A stretch of DNA of 64,000 nucleotides from Amanita rubescens (lineage: Eukaryota > Basidiomycota > Agaricomycetes > Agaricales > Amanitaceae): assembly GCA_015039365.1 (NCBI GenBank), contig WION01000044.1, forward strand, positions 1 through 64,000. The letters run 5' to 3'. The translations under genes and the position numbers were made by a program. The notes under the pieces were generated by a model. That model did no database searches and had not been told where the DNA came from. It saw nothing but the letters and a program-made list of their open reading frames with translations. Shown here in pieces: positions 1 to 11,923 of this stretch. The first letter of the stretch is position 1. Every line of letters begins with the position of its first letter.

Positions 1-397
1 TGGGAAATGATGAAACCACGAAGTTCGAAAATGGGCAGTTCAGCACTTGGGCTGAGGGTTCTAAAACGGGAAGAAGGTCTTCGAGGGCGCTGCATCAGTC
101 CGTCCTACCACTGTGCATCGCCAACATGAGCGTCAGTATCGAAAAAAGTCATTTCGTTGAGGTCCATGGTGACTACATCCATGTGGGTTTCCCACCAGTC
201 ACTGTACCAATCATGTTGCGCTGAAATGATATTGATGTCATTCAGACCATAATAACTGGCAGTATTGGTGAGTACCTCGTTTTGTCGCGTCAAGGGTCAC
301 TTTGATTTATGAATTCTCCAATAAAGGGGGTTCCAATAAAGGCACTGAGTACACTTTGAGTAATGCTTCGCTAGCAACCTCTTACAACTTGATCCAG
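1..397. other. no confident gene; region 5' of STAND gene
   Basis: No exon can be supported here. The STAND gene frame is closed by a TGA at 390-392 and a plausible 3' splice site (CAG at 395-397) precedes its first visible exon, but I found no NLR-type N-terminal domain in the preceding bases. A 62-codon open frame on the minus strand (105-293) has no recognisable content. Confidence 0.4.
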
Positions 398-2870
398 AAC
401 CGACAGGGATCCGATACCTCCAAAGCCAAGCTTGTTCCTCGGAAGAGATAAATTGCTTCATGATGTAGTGAAACACTTGAGTAACAATTGTCACGTCGCG
501 CTCCTTGGGCCAGGCGGGATCGGCAAGAGCTCTATTGGGAAAGTCGTGCTTTACGACTCCACAATTATTCAAAAATTCGGCGACCAGCGTTTCTTTGTCA
601 GATTCGATGACGTCGACTCCTCTCTAGTCACGTTCCATATGTTTTGCGAACGCATAGCCAAGGCGCTGGGTGTGAAGGCTTCCGAAAATCCTGATAATTC
701 ATTTCGCAAGTATCTATCCGACGCCTCCGGCGACATATTTCTCGTTCTTGATAATGCAGAAACTTTCCTGCAGGCCGGTGATCCACGAATTAGTACAGCA
801 ATCGGCACAGCAATCCGTGAACTCGCAGATATGACATGCGTCACAATCTTGCTGACTACCAGAAATGCCGAAATTCCCCCTAACCCACGCTTGAAGACAA
901 TGAAGGTTCCTCCGCTGGATGAAGAGGCTGCGTACGCAACGTTTGCAATGACTTACGGCACTGATGTTTGCCCTTCCGTCGCCAAAAACCTCATATGTAC
1001 ACTCGAGTTCCATCCACTCTCCATCACTTTGCTCGCTCAGGTTGCAAGGCAAAGCGAGTGGACCCCTGAAAAGCTGGTAGAGGTTTGGAAAGAACACCAG
1101 ACACGGTTACTAGATAGCGGAAATGGAAAAAGTGACAGTTTGGAAACCACGATCGAATTGTCCCTCAAGTCTCCTTCCATCCTAACACTGGGAGACAATG
1201 CTCGTCATTTCTTACGCGCCATCGCTTCCCTTCCTCAGGGTGTCGATGAAAAGAAATTGAAGCATCTCTTCCCCACAGTGGGGGAGGTCGACCTTCTGGC
1301 CGCCAAACTGCGCAAACATTCTTTGTTGTATCTCGATGGAGAGAAAAACATGATGCTCGCTCCGATCAGATTGTACCTCACCGACAAGGGTGGGCCTGAT
1401 AGTCCTCTGCTCGTGGGTGTCAGGGCCTATTACTATGACCAACTTGAAAAGTTTGCGGACCCCAAACAAGGGGAGGAGGGAAGCGCTTGGATTACGACGG
1501 AGGATATCAACGTCGAGCGCCTCATCGCCCTCGACCTTCCTGGGAATACTCGAACAGGTTGTGAAGCCTGCGTTCGATTCACCGAACTTCTTATACGGCA
1601 CAAATCGCGCCCAACCGCTCTATATCCTGCGGTCAAGGGTCTTCCGCAGCATGAACCGAAACTATTCGAGAGGATCCGCTTGCGTTTTCAACCCGCATTC
1701 CGGAGAGTGCACCCATTGGTATCCAAAGGAACTTGTTTTCAGAGTCTGGCCCTCCTCGCGCACAAGTTGGGCCGGACAGCGGAGGCGCTCGACTTTTGTA
1801 AGGAAGCCGAAAAGCTTTTTATTCTTGCAAGGGATCGTGATATGCTAACAGGTTGCGAGCGAAATATGGGAGATATCTACGTTTATCTAGGTGACTTCGC
1901 TAAGGCTGGTCGTCTGTTCAAGAAAGCTCAATCCAAATGTAAACATCCCGAAACCAGAGCCGCCCTCAATCTCTCACTTGGAAATGTTGCTATGTTTACC
2001 AAGAATTCGGAGGGTCGAAAGTTGCTTAAAGAGGCCGAGCACTATTACAAAGGCGTCGACGATAAGGATGCTATGAATAATGCTATCGGAGTCCGGGGAT
2101 ATATCGAGATGTACTCCGGCGACTACCAAGCTGCAAGACGATGCTTCAAGCAAATCGACAGGAACACCTACACGCTTGTGGCGCTGTCAGAGGTGTCGTG
2201 GAGGGAGGGGGATTCATTGAAGGCCCTCGAGTTACTCGATAACGGCGTGAAGGAGGCAAAACACGACGAAGAATTTGGCTTTGCTATGGCCATCAGAGCT
2301 GCAGTTGCTTCCAACCAGGACGATTTCATTCGCGCACGGGAGCAAATCAACGAGGCAGCCAAAAAAGTGACTCTTTCAGATAACAGCAAGAATATGAACT
2401 TGGCATACTGTGTTTATATCTCAGCACGCAACGAATTGTTCGCCAATGAACTCCTAGAGTCCCGGGACCGGTTTTCGAAGGCAAACGACATGTTCAAGGA
2501 GCTTGGAGATATCCGCTTCCGTGCGAGATGCGAGAGAGCGCTGGGAGAGATTGCTTTTCTAGAGAACGATTCTCAAGAGGCAGATGACAGGTTCGAGAAA
2601 GTCCAGTCACTCTGCGAGGACATGGGGATCTCTGCGGAACTGTTATACATTTGTTTTTCCTCCTTTTTTCTGAAGGATAGTTTTGAGGGGTGGAAAACTT
2701 ATCAAGAGAAACACACGTTACCTCGAACGCTTTTGGGAAAGCCTCGCTCTGTCTTCCCCCCGGCGCTGGTGACTTTTTGCTGCACCTGCTTTATTTTCCT
2801 CTCTCTCGTAGTCTACTTTTGCCACTATATTCCCACATTCAATCACCCGATCCTTACCTACCTGTCTTGA
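398..2870 (+). CDS. STAND NTPase: NB-ARC domain plus TPR-like repeats, N-terminus missing
   Basis: NLR-like signal-transduction ATPase. In plant and animal relatives such proteins sense non-self or danger and switch by nucleotide exchange; the fungal role is inferred. The open frame runs from a likely 3' splice site near 397. It begins with the linker PPKPSLFLGRDKL, then a P-loop (GPGGIGKSS), a Walker B strand (IFLVLDNAE) and a sensor-1-like TTR motif. From about residue 440 come helical TPR-like repeats (for example LGRTAEALDFCKEAEKL, LGDFAKAGRLFKKAQSK). The C-terminus ends in a hydrophobic stretch that may be read-through of an intron. There is no ATG before the NB-ARC, and the usual N-terminal effector domain is absent from the visible DNA, so this is either 5'-truncated or its first exons are unrecognised. 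NB-ARC is confident; the gene ends are not. Confidence 0.75.
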
Positions 2871-3442
2871 TACCAGCCCACACTCCCTACCTTCAGACTT
2901 AACCACCATATGTATACCCTCTCACCGTACCGAGGCCCAAAACAGACTCCGTTTATTAACACCGTTACCATCTCACCAATCTCCGTACCATTCCTTTACA
3001 CCCTTCTCAGATATCAATATCAATGAGCAAAGTAAACCGATGAAAGACAAATTCCGAGGCCGAGTGAAACCCTCTTATTCCGTCCCGCATCTCGATGCCA
3101 CACCAGCCGAGACCGAAGAGACCGAAGGAATAGGTCTCTGTGGCTGCTATTTCGCAAATGGGCGAGCTGGAGCAGATAGCCTCGCCGTAACGCTCAGGGT
3201 AGGAGCGAGACATACCCTAGGAAAGCCTGGCAATCGTTGACAAAATCTTTTCAAAAAATTGCATCGTCTACGGTCAAAACGGTGTAGTTCATGACGATTC
3301 TGGCGATTACAACTGTCAGCTGGCACCGTATTTTTTTATATATAAACAAGCTAGCTAAGTATCTGTTGTCGCAAGATTAATTCGAGTTTGTGTGCGAAAT
3401 AGGCTTGCTAGTTAAACATTCAACATACAAGGACTCTAGATA
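2871..3442. other. intergenic, nothing recognised
   Basis: Short open frames on both strands (around 3007-3240) have no recognisable motif. The stretch separates the STAND gene from the convergent ankyrin-vWA gene. Confidence 0.5.
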
Positions 3443-4983
3443 TCACTCCTCGTGCCTATCATAAAGTGGCTTCGTCAACAGTTTTAGCAGCCACAAATCC
3501 AACATATCTTCCTTCTCCTTCAGTTCCCGAAACTTGTCGTCCAGTCGGTCTGTGGTACAGTGCAACACTGTCCTGATCCCCCGTTCCATCCTCAGGCTTT
3601 CCAGAAAATCCCTCGCGAATTCATCAGACCCAATCTGACTTACTAAAAACTTCACCGATTCCGGATCGTAACCAGCTTCAGTCAGTTTCCGTTGACATTC
3701 CAATATTGCTTTCACAAACACATCCGGTAGTTCACCACTTGGGGATCCATCGGTGATGATGCACACAAGGATCGGGCGCTTGAGTGTCCCTGCCGAAATG
3801 ACGTTATAGACGAGAGGTTCGAGGATCTTAGATCGCAGGTTTGTGCCGATTGGTGTGCCACCCTTCGGTGTCACCGCTTTGATGGCCTGTTCGAGCGCAT
3901 TCGCATTCAGTCTGTCTGAACCTGCAGCGTTGATGAAGCGGAGATCAACACCAGCCTCGTCGTCAGGGACGATCCTGGTAGCAATGCGGGCGATACGGCT
4001 GACAAGTGCCAGCTGATTCTGAAAGCGGTCGTCGGATTCCATGGAACCACTGTCGTCGCAGAAGATGACAGGACGGTAGAAGGCCAGGCGAGTCAGGTGC
4101 ATGAGGTTTTTAGGATCGCTGAGGTCGGTAGTATGGTCTTCATGGAGGGCGTGGGCCTTAGCTGCGAGCTTTTGAAGAAATGGATCGTTTGGAGCGAAAA
4201 ACTTCTTAAGCTTGCCATCTTTGACGTAGTTATTCAGGTTCGTCATGAACTCATTGAGGGTACTGGGCTTTGGAATCTCCTAAGGGGTTATATGTTACGA
4301 GGATTACAAATAGTAACAATTAATGTTGATTACCTTTACGAGGTTTGGATCCTCTGCTCTGCTGGTATTATACTTGAACTTCTTTGCTACGCCACGCAAA
4401 ACAGACTTGAAGAGGCCTCTGGTGTTGGTGTACGATACGACGAGTAGCACCGACGACACAGCAAGGTCAACGACCTGTGCCAAGGTCGAATTCCTCTCCG
4501 CTTTCGTCCGCAAATGTCGTTTCATCCCGCGCTTCTCAGCCAGAGCCTCCGCTGTTTCTCCCTTTTTATTTTGGTCTTTACCGATGCATTACGGTCTACA
4601 AGTTCCCGCACTACTCGCCCGTCCCTGGCCTGAGACAAAGCATTCATGAGCGGAGTATTCCCGTCCTTATCGCAGGGCATATCGATATTAACTTTGGCAT
4701 CAATGAGAACTCGCAGAATGTCAAACCGGACGGAACTGGGTGCTTGAGTAGTGACGAAATACAAAGGTGTGCGGCTAGAAGACGAAAGCGCATTGGGATT
4801 TGCGCCTCCAGCAAGTAGCACTTTGACGACTTCGAGGTGACCTCGCCAGCAGGCGGCTGCAAGCGGGGTAATGTTCTTTATGCCACCTGGGCGATCAATG
4901 ATGGATCGGTCACTCGAGACGTAATTCTTCAGGGCGGGGGAGGTGAGATGGCCATTCCAAGCTTCATCATGGATGGTGGGCAT
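3443..4983 (-). CDS. ankyrin repeat - transmembrane - vWA domain protein, apparent frameshift
   Basis: The order is ankyrin repeats (TPLAAACWRGHLEVVKVLL, then NTPLMNAL), a hydrophobic segment (VVDLAVSSVLLVVSYTN), an intron (4280-4333) and a von Willebrand A domain with a DxSxS metal-ion site (VIFCDDSGSMES) and a core strand (PILVCIITDGSPSG). vWA domains bind protein ligands through a divalent metal. The ankyrin part and TM segment match the C-terminal half of the lectin-ankyrin gene at 15180-16700, so this looks like the same architecture with the lectin lost and the vWA kept. The ankyrin and TM frames are out of register by one base at an A-rich run (+ strand about 4560-4575). Reading across the shift restores a typical ankyrin end (NKKGETAEALAEKRG). 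It may be a pseudogene or a base error. The start ATG at 4983 matches an internal position of the paralog. Confidence 0.72.
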
Positions 4984-5120
4984 GTTCTGCAGTCGAGCTA
5001 AAGACCCGTGACACTAAAATCCTGGCAATAAACGATTAGATATTTATTTATTTACATTGCAAGAGATAACCTTCACTAGACGCATTAACACGTTTACCCT
5101 TCGCATGACACGAAGGCCAC

Positions 5121-5600
5121 CTAACAGACTCCCACCAGGGGTTGCGATTCCATGAGGGAGCAGTGTGTGGGTAAGAACCTACTCAGCCAATCGTACAATT
5201 GTTGACCCCCAATTCGCGTTCCGGCATCGCGCGCTATCAAAACATTGCAGATAGCCCCTTTGAGTTCGGATTCAGTTATGCCTGTTCCTTCGCATGCAGG
5301 GTCCAACTGTCAACACTTTTCATCTCCTCCCTGTTTGTCAACATCATGTTCCGCAGTTAGAGTTGGCCAGTGCTCATAGGTATAGGATAAACTTACATTT
5401 GTCTAACCGTAAGTCACCTTACATCACAAACTTGAAATTACAAACTATCTACCGTGCAAGACATAATACTGTTTGCGTTCACAGCATGGGGAAAGGCTCG
5501 CAACTCGCGATCGTTGAACTTAGATCGAGAATTGGGGGGGACGAACTAAGGGAGATGTTACTTACGGAACGTGCGCCATCGTTATCAATGATGTGTTGCA
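5121..5600 (-). other. possible small spliced gene, unrecognised
   Basis: A 61-codon frame (5121-5306) starts MDPACEGTGITESELKGAIC. Upstream on the same strand lies a short exon-like ATG (MAHVP followed by GTAAGT near 5575-5586). Nothing in it is recognisable, and the intervening DNA is shared with 17225-17400. It could be a relic. I cannot assign a function. Confidence 0.2.
5300..5460 (-). repeat. dispersed repeat, inverted relative to 17225-17400
   Basis: On the minus strand this segment shares the block TGTAATTTCAAGTTTGTGAT, then GTGACTTACGGTTAG and CTGCGGAACATGATGT, in the same order as 17225-17400 on the plus strand. The copies differ by small indels, so the duplication is old. Confidence 0.65.
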
Positions 5601-5884
5601 ATGTGAAAGCGACTACCAAACTCTACTAAATCGATTTTCCAGCTTAGAAGGTTATGCAGATTGTTGACCGGTCCTTCCAGAGCATGAAGCCACATGAAAG
5701 AAACGAGGCTGTCTAACTATACACTATAACAGCATAGGTGTAGCGCATTTAGGCTAACTGAGTTTCAATAGGTTTCAATTGACGCTGCCGACCACCTTTG
5801 GACATTCTCTCCCACACACTCTCTTGTGTGGCGCTACGCCTATATATAGTTAGAAAGCCGAGTATGAAGATCCAGACTTCCAAA

Positions 5885-6240
5885 TCCATTTGAAATGGAT
5901 AGCGGGAATAGACTTCAAGTTCCTGAAGCCCTCGTCATTGGAACAACTTCACATGTCAAGATTTAAGCTTCAAGCTTCAAGCCCAAAACCCTCGCAAAGT
6001 TTAATACAACTTCCCAACTACCCAAGAATAGCTCAGTTTCAAGACGTCGCACGGCAAAGAAGAGCACCTGCTTCATGAGAAATCCTCCCTCATCTCCAAG
6101 CATTGGACTGGCAACTCTTTCGTTGCCACCTCTGTTCATCCAAATTCGATAGCCTAACGTCGGATTTTCTTGCTCTACAGCCAACAGGAAGAACTCTGAG
6201 TTGGTGTCCATAAATGCACGCCCTTTGCCCTGCGCGTCTA
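5885..6240 (+). pseudogene. relic of the 5' end of a fucose-lectin-like gene
   Basis: The promoter and first codons of the lectin-ankyrin gene (start 16700, minus) are duplicated here on the plus strand. Shared are the GGGAATAGACTTCAAG upstream block, CCCAACTACCCAAGAAT, and then the coding match xAQFQDVA (intact: MTQFQDVA). An internal deletion follows, and the frame resumes at SLISKHWTGNSF (intact: SLISKHWTGSSF) before a stop. The ATG is lost (ATA). It is a dead fragment that adjoins the outer end of the inverted repeat arm at 6129. Confidence 0.75.
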
Positions 6241-6353
6241 CGGAGAAGGTTGAGGCTGAGGACCCCGGAGATCTGACATTGGCAGACTCGAAGTTGTTTA
6301 CGGTATGTATTTCAACCTAACTACTTTGCGATCTCACTATCGGTCATGGGAAA

Positions 6354-8293
6354 TTACAGGAGATAGATCGCCAACTCCATGTCATCACGTTTCGAGAATG
6401 TGCGCCTGTATGTGTAGTTAGAACGTATCCCTTCAACATACAATAATTCAAGCGTACCCAACAACGTTCTCCTTTGTCGCAGAAGAAAGATGAATGTTGT
6501 ATGGAACGTCGATCTGAAATAACCTCGGCTGAACCTCTTCAGGTAGGATCACCCCAGTTATAGGCTTATCCTCGTAATACATGAATTCGATGCGGTCAGA
6601 ACCGTTGTTCCTGAACGTAATTTCGACTTCGGCACAAGCAGGATGGGCCGCTCTGCGTTTCTTATACTCCTCAGTGAAACGGCCTTCTGGATCGTATCTC
6701 TAATCAGGGGACATGATCTATGAACGGTGTCAAGTTAACGCAAAGACCAAGGTCCTTACCGTCAAATTCCCTAGACTCGCCCTCGCAAAAGCAAGATCCT
6801 TGGCATCCTGCCAGAACTGGATGTCCTTTCCCCGCGCCGGCGTGTAGGGGTTGTCGGTTTCGATTCCCACAGCCATTGTGCCGGTGCGTTTCAATTCTTC
6901 GAAAACTTCTTTCGCAATCTCTTCTAATTTCTTCCCTGCATGTTTTCGATCTAGGATGAATCGTTCGTATCGTCGAGACAGGTTATTCAAATCGATAGTC
7001 TCAAGAGTTGAGGCGATAATGAATGACGCGAGAAGATTGGTGTCTGTCAACGGAAACATGACGCCACTTCAAAAGCCGATCAGAAGGACATCGCGAAGGG
7101 AACTTCAAAGTCTCACGTCGTTATTCGTGCTAGTGCCTCGTAGAATTCGTTTGCATACTGCAAAGAAAGAGTGTGAAAGGTTTAAGTAAATTATAATTGT
7201 GCAATTTACAGCATGTCCACTCAAGGTCGGTTCGCATGCAATCACTAAGTTAGAAGAAAGTAAATACGTATTCCGCACGACATATTTGCGGATCACAAAC
7301 TTGATAGAATGATGTTCTCTTTGGCCATCTGTCTTGCCAAGATCAAAGGGTCATACCCTATGCACAGAGAACGATGACCGGAAGAAGTTGACTGGGCAGA
7401 GGATAACTAACCGTCTGGGTCTCCTCCTGGTATTTTGTCATTCGGATCCCCAATGCCATGCGGCGGAGCATCCGTGATCAGTATGACGATCTTGGTAGCG
7501 TCAGGCCTCCAATTGAGATGAATCGCACGAGCGAGGGCAGCCGTAACGGCCTCTGGAATGTCGCCTCCGCCAGCTGCGGTCAGCTTACGCAGGTTGCGCT
7601 GTACATCCTCGAGCTCGTAGGTGAACCCTCCGAAATCTTCGGTGACGAAGGTGTTGTCCATGGGAGGGTGATCACGGAACGCGATCAAGGCCACGCGAAG
7701 GCCGACTCCAGGCTGTAGCTTTCCGCACCTTCGCAGAAAAAGGCAAATTTCCTCGCAGCGTTTAGTCGTTTTTGCAATGTAAGGTCCTTGGCTACCGGTG
7801 ACGTCGTGGACTATCACTAGATCCCTTGGATGCATGAAGTCAACATTGTGCGCCATGAGTCGCTGGAAGGTACGAACAATAGACCTAACTGTTCCGTTCG
7901 GTCGCTTGAGCCAACGGGGGCCTTTTTACTAGTCCGTGGAGACATCCTGAGAGCTTGGTTAGAAAGTGCGTGGGCCTCTGTAGGGGGAATTTACTCTTGT
8001 CTTGTTGGAAGGACAACGTGTCGGGGTTCTGCACGCCATACGGGCCATGCTGACCAAGGAACGTATTTTTGGGGAACATTAACGAGTGGGAGTCAGGCCA
8101 ACCTGTTGGAACGCCGTCTCCAATCGCGGCGGTGGTAGGCGCTAATCGTCATGTAATCGACCATCCCCTTGAGAATTCCTGATACGAACAAGCGAGTCCG
8201 AGTATACCAATCCGGATAGATTTTGAGAAAATACTGAAGTTGAGGATCCAGATCTGAAGTCCAGGCAAATTCCTCAGTGAGTGTCAGGGGCAA
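6354..8293 (-). CDS. vWA domain protein (arm 1 copy)
   Basis: Multi-exon gene. The vWA domain starts with DLVIVHDVTGSQGPYI (DxTxS metal site), then VALIAFRDHPPMDNTFVT and a conserved AGGGDIPEAVTAAL block and VILITDAPPHGIG. Introns can be placed after GGDPDG, after ILS (donor GTTTGT, rejoining MIACEPTLSGHA) and after SGHA (rejoining YANEFYEALARI). A further exon gives GVMFPLTDTNLLASFII. The C-terminal exons end RDDMELAIYLL, stop at 6354-6356. This resembles vWA modules of VWKA-type fungal proteins, without a visible kinase. The N-terminal part (from ATG 8293, LTEEFAWTSDLDPQLQYFL) changes frame near 8140 (to DGVPTGWPDSHSLM) and again before the vWA domain; introns there are unresolved. The vWA and C-terminal part looks intact. 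The substrate or partner is unknown. Confidence 0.7.
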
Positions 8294-8428
8294 TGTAACT
8301 CAGGATGACGCGTGACGCGTGACGTAGATTATATGTCAGGGTCCTAGTGGCACTTGCCGTCAACACGAGGCTTCCAATTCAAAGGTACTTGAGTTTCTCT
8401 ATGGCTCCCCTTAAGGAATACTGTAACC
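8294..8428. promoter_or_regulatory. compact divergent promoter with two ACGCGT boxes
   Basis: The 135 bp between the vWA start (8293, minus) and the helical-protein start (8429, plus) must serve both genes. It contains two ACGCGT motifs 7 bp apart (8308-8313, 8315-8320), identical to the MluI cell-cycle box bound by MBF-type factors in ascomycete yeasts. The copy in the second arm keeps only one ACGCGT. Use of the motif here is inferred. Confidence 0.45.
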
Positions 8429-10675
8429 ATGTCGGACGCCATCGAAGAGTTCTCACTTTTCGACGAACTGGTAGAAGTCACAGGCCAATCCTTTGGCTGT
8501 ACGGACCTCAGCAGGCAACTCATACGATCCATCGCTAGCTACGTTTGTGATACGCGAAGAAACGCTTTCACCCTTTATCAGATAACGCGTAGGGCTTGCG
8601 AGGTGTATAACAAGGTCACCTCTCTCGTTGAAGAGGTAGGTAACTCTGGTAAAGACGACTGGAACATCTATCGAAAGTCCATCGTCGTTATCGACCCACT
8701 TGAAGAGTGAGTAAGAATGCTGTGTCAATCTCCAGCCTCTGATTCATCACATTTCTCAAGCGGCTTGTTCAAACTTGCCCGCATGGTCGAATACGAGTCA
8801 AATAAGTGGTTTCCCGACGTCACCACTGTTAACGATTGCGTCAAGTCCTTTGAGGAGTGGAAAAACAAACGGGCTGAGATTCGATGGTTTTTAGACGATT
8901 TTGACGACAATGTAATCTCTCAGGTAATTTTTTTATATCTAACATAAGTGTCTCTATTGAGCCAGGATAAAAAAGCTCCCCGATTATGAAGGAGAAGCCA
9001 TCGACATTGTGCCTTACGCTAGACAAGACGACCTATCTCTACTAGCGGCACTCTGTGATAACATCACGTAAGTGTCCCTATCCGAGTCTTCTAATGCATC
9101 GCGTCCATCTAATCTACTTCTACAGCCAGTCACAGAAAATTGCCACAAAAGCGACACGCATATTGTCAGTTTTCAAGGATCCATCTGAAGTGAGCGGAAC
9201 TTCAGTTTTTCTAGTATGGGCATTTAAACGCAGCGATCCTAGGCCTCGACCGTTCAAATCATCCGTGCAGCGATGCTCATATATGCTACGAGGGAAATAT
9301 CAAACACTTCAAAGGCAATGGACGTTCCACAAGTATGGAAGGCCGCTGACAGGTACATGCATACGTTTTACGTATCCAACCGTGACAATGACGTCTTCCC
9401 GCTATTCAGTCTATTGTCATTCATCATCACCCATTTGCAACGTAGGAAGGTTACTCCCAATCAGGAAGATGTGCTCGAGAACAAAGTGGATGAATTCGAA
9501 CGGCTCCTCAAGGTATGTATTCACAGAACGGCTTCTCTTCTGTCATTCCAGTTCACGGGAACCAGAATTTACCCGGTGCCCCTGTTTATCGCTTGAAATA
9601 CGACGAACTGAGAAAACGTGCGAGGGACGTCCGACGACCCTATCATGCCCGAACCGTTGCTTTATTGGACCAGAACTATGTTCTGTTCAAGCGGAAGGAC
9701 AAACATCCTGAGCAACTCGAACTGTTTGAGAGGTGAGTGACGGCCCGCGAACATTTTCGATGTGTGATTCATTTTGTCTCAAGGGCGATCGAAGTAAGTC
9801 TTCGCGCCCTCGAAGAAGCAACGAGATCGGTCACCTCGATTGGACTTTGCGACGAGACCAAAATTCAAAGGAATCAGGCGGCTAAAGCTTTCTCAGATGC
9901 AGAACAGGCGAACAAGAATTGTTTCAAAGCGTTCAAGGTAAAGTCAAGTTTGGTCGATTCCATTCTCAAATAATCGTACTCCTCGTTTCAAAAAATTAGT
10001 TATCTTGGGACGACCGAACCACTATTGGGGAAGCAGCGAAGGAAGACGAGGAGCGTGTAAGGCAGACGAATACCAGGCTAAAATACGTGAGGGGTTGGTG
10101 TTAGGTATCTAGTCAACGCGTTTGACTGTGCATTACAGGAACTCAAGCGCCGCCGCTATCCCCAAGCCGACCGGGAAGTTTCAGTAACCATCATGAAGGA
10201 TGGTCACGCCCTCAGTGAACATATTTGTACGGTTTTCCTTTATTTTAAGCGCGCATGTCTTTTTTGACGGTTCACCACGAATCAGTCGATAAGAACACAC
10301 CTCTGAGCGCCTTGTTTTGGATGGAAGCGACCAAAGATTCTTCGTTGCTCCAAGGTTGGCATTTCGAACATGAAACCGAAGACGATCCTTCAAAGTTTGA
10401 GCGAATCGGATCCGAGAAATCCGTCAAGGACATCAGAGGACAGGATGCCGAGAGGCGGACTGTACACCTCGTCTACCCACAACCGCCTGTCCTTCTGCCA
10501 CCCAGGGTCCAAAAACCAGGCCAACCGTTCACGCAGGGTGTTGATTATCTTGAACGGCCTGTTACTTACGACCAAGTGAGCCCAATTTTTCAATTCACGT
10601 AACCTCTGACACGAGAAACAGGCCACGCGCATGGTGCAACGAATCCTATCAGCAAAATCTCAACCTGGCTTCTGA
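8429..10675 (+). CDS. unknown alpha-helical multi-exon protein
   Basis: The frame is continuous over about nine exons with good splice signals: 8429-8706, 8761-8923, from 8976, then exons through NLPGAPVYRLKYDELRKRAR, AIEVSLRALEEATRSVTSIG, LSWDDRTTIGEAAKEDEERV and ELKRRRYPQADREVSVTIMK. A 59 bp intron (10227-10285) joins ALSEHIF to DKNTPLSALFWMEATK, and the last exon ends RILSAKSQPGF (stop 10673-10675). The product is mostly helical, with long amphipathic stretches (FERLLK, SDAEQANKNCFKAFK) and no catalytic motif, signal peptide or TM segment that I recognise. It shares a 135 bp promoter with the vWA gene, so co-expression is likely. Only its promoter and first 20 codons are present in the second arm (minus strand, 19123-19182). 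I do not recognise the family. Confidence 0.65.
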
Positions 10676-11420
10676 TGGCCTGATGGCCTGATGACCTCAA
10701 CCCAAATCTCGCTCTCGTCCTTTCCTTCCCCATCCGCTTTTCAGTTCTCATTGAAGGGGTCGGAATGTCTCCTTTTTGTGTTTCCATCGGTTGTCAGTGA
10801 AAAACATGCGAACGTACAAACTCAATACTCTCATATTGCCAAAGTTCTTCTATAAGTGAAAGGAAATGAAAATAGTCTGTGACGCGCGTCGAAAGGTCCT
10901 ACTAATTTATGATTGGCCGTGGGAAATGGGCTGCAAGCCATATGGCGTTGAACTCACCCGATAGGAATAAAATGAGGGATATGGCAACATAGTAAATAAA
11001 TACGAGACTCCCCATCTTACCTGCTATGTATCGTGTCAACGAGAGCGCGACTTTGGACAGCAGAAATTCAGATGAATCGATTCGACATGGTCGTACGACG
11101 GGTAGAAGAACAGAAAATGTTTGAGGGAATGCGGATATTTCAATGCTGGATTAACCAGTGCAATGAACAATCAAGATAGCAGTTTCCTGACACATCAATG
11201 CGAAAGAGTAATCTTTTTTTTATTCAAGTAGGCCACATATATAACGATTGCATACATATGTATTTCACTTTACTGTATATTGCCAACGGTACCACTGCCA
11301 CCGCCAGGGGGAAAGATCGAGAAATAACTTTCTTTGGAGTCTGTGATGCTCCTGCCTTGCAAGAGGCGGATAAAAAGGGGCAGCTATACGGTAAAAGTGA
11401 GTTCCTGTTCTTTGGTGCCT
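10676..11420. other. intergenic, nothing recognised
   Basis: Just after the stop codon is a small tandem repeat of GATGGCCT. The rest shows no coding signal beyond short open frames and no repeat that I could match elsewhere in the window. Confidence 0.5.
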
Positions 11421-11923
11421 CTAGATGACACTGACTCGATCGGACAAGGCATTGGAACTCCGATCAGTGGTCCAGTACATGTCCTGACCATCAGCGGGAA
11501 TGATCCTATATCACGTCAATCTTCTGGGCGCTTCAAAGATTCATCGTGACTTACTGATAGCCCTCAGGGATCTTGACGACACGCCACAAATATCTGTTCT
11601 GGGACCATACGAGGTGAAGAGGATCCTGTACGAGTTGAGGACATTTACTCCCATGATTGGATGAAGGTAGACCTACCTTGTATCCCGGGTTAGCGAATAA
11701 GTTCCCATCCGTGGCTTGGATAGTAGTGGGGCCTCCAAGACTTAATATGACGGGCTTGGACACAATCAACTGAGCACGCATGCGGAAAATAGGCAGAGTA
11801 GTCTACATTACCGGCTGCACCTGAGGGTATGGTGACCGTGACGACAGGTTGGTCGGGAACGCTAGAGTAGCCCGAGATGTATTGTCCCGTTTTAACGCTT
11901 TGGATGAAGTAAGAAGTCGCCAT
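11421..11923 (-). CDS. small beta-trefoil-like protein (I66 inhibitor or ricin-B-like)
   Basis: The start is MATSYFIQSVKTGQYISGYS (11921-11923). Following exons give KPVILSLGGPTTIQATDGNL with FANPGYK, then (after an intron ending TACAG) DPLHLVWSQNRYLWRVVKIP, and (after an intron with donor GTAAGT) DMYWTTDRSSNALSDRVSVI with a stop at 11421-11423. The size (about 110-125 residues) and the spacing of short beta-strand motifs with Gly turns resemble fungal beta-trefoil proteins such as the I66 serine-protease inhibitors or ricin-B lectins. These are typically cytosolic and defensive. The first intron's exact donor is not resolved. It lies 1.5 kb from a serine-protease gene. The family assignment is tentative; that it is a gene is more secure. 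Confidence 0.45.

Larger units (their letters stand above)
6129..8488 (+). repeat. arm 1 of a 2.4 kb inverted duplication
   Basis: This arm matches 19123-21500 in reverse complement nearly throughout, with scattered substitutions and small indels. It contains a lectin relic end, a complete vWA gene, the divergent promoter and the first 20 codons of the helical-protein gene. The second arm begins right at the VTGQ codons of that gene, which marks the breakpoint (near 8488). Confidence 0.85.

Noticed and set aside
1390..1848. 152-codon plus-strand frame
   Set aside because: Overlaps the STAND gene in another frame and has no domain signal.
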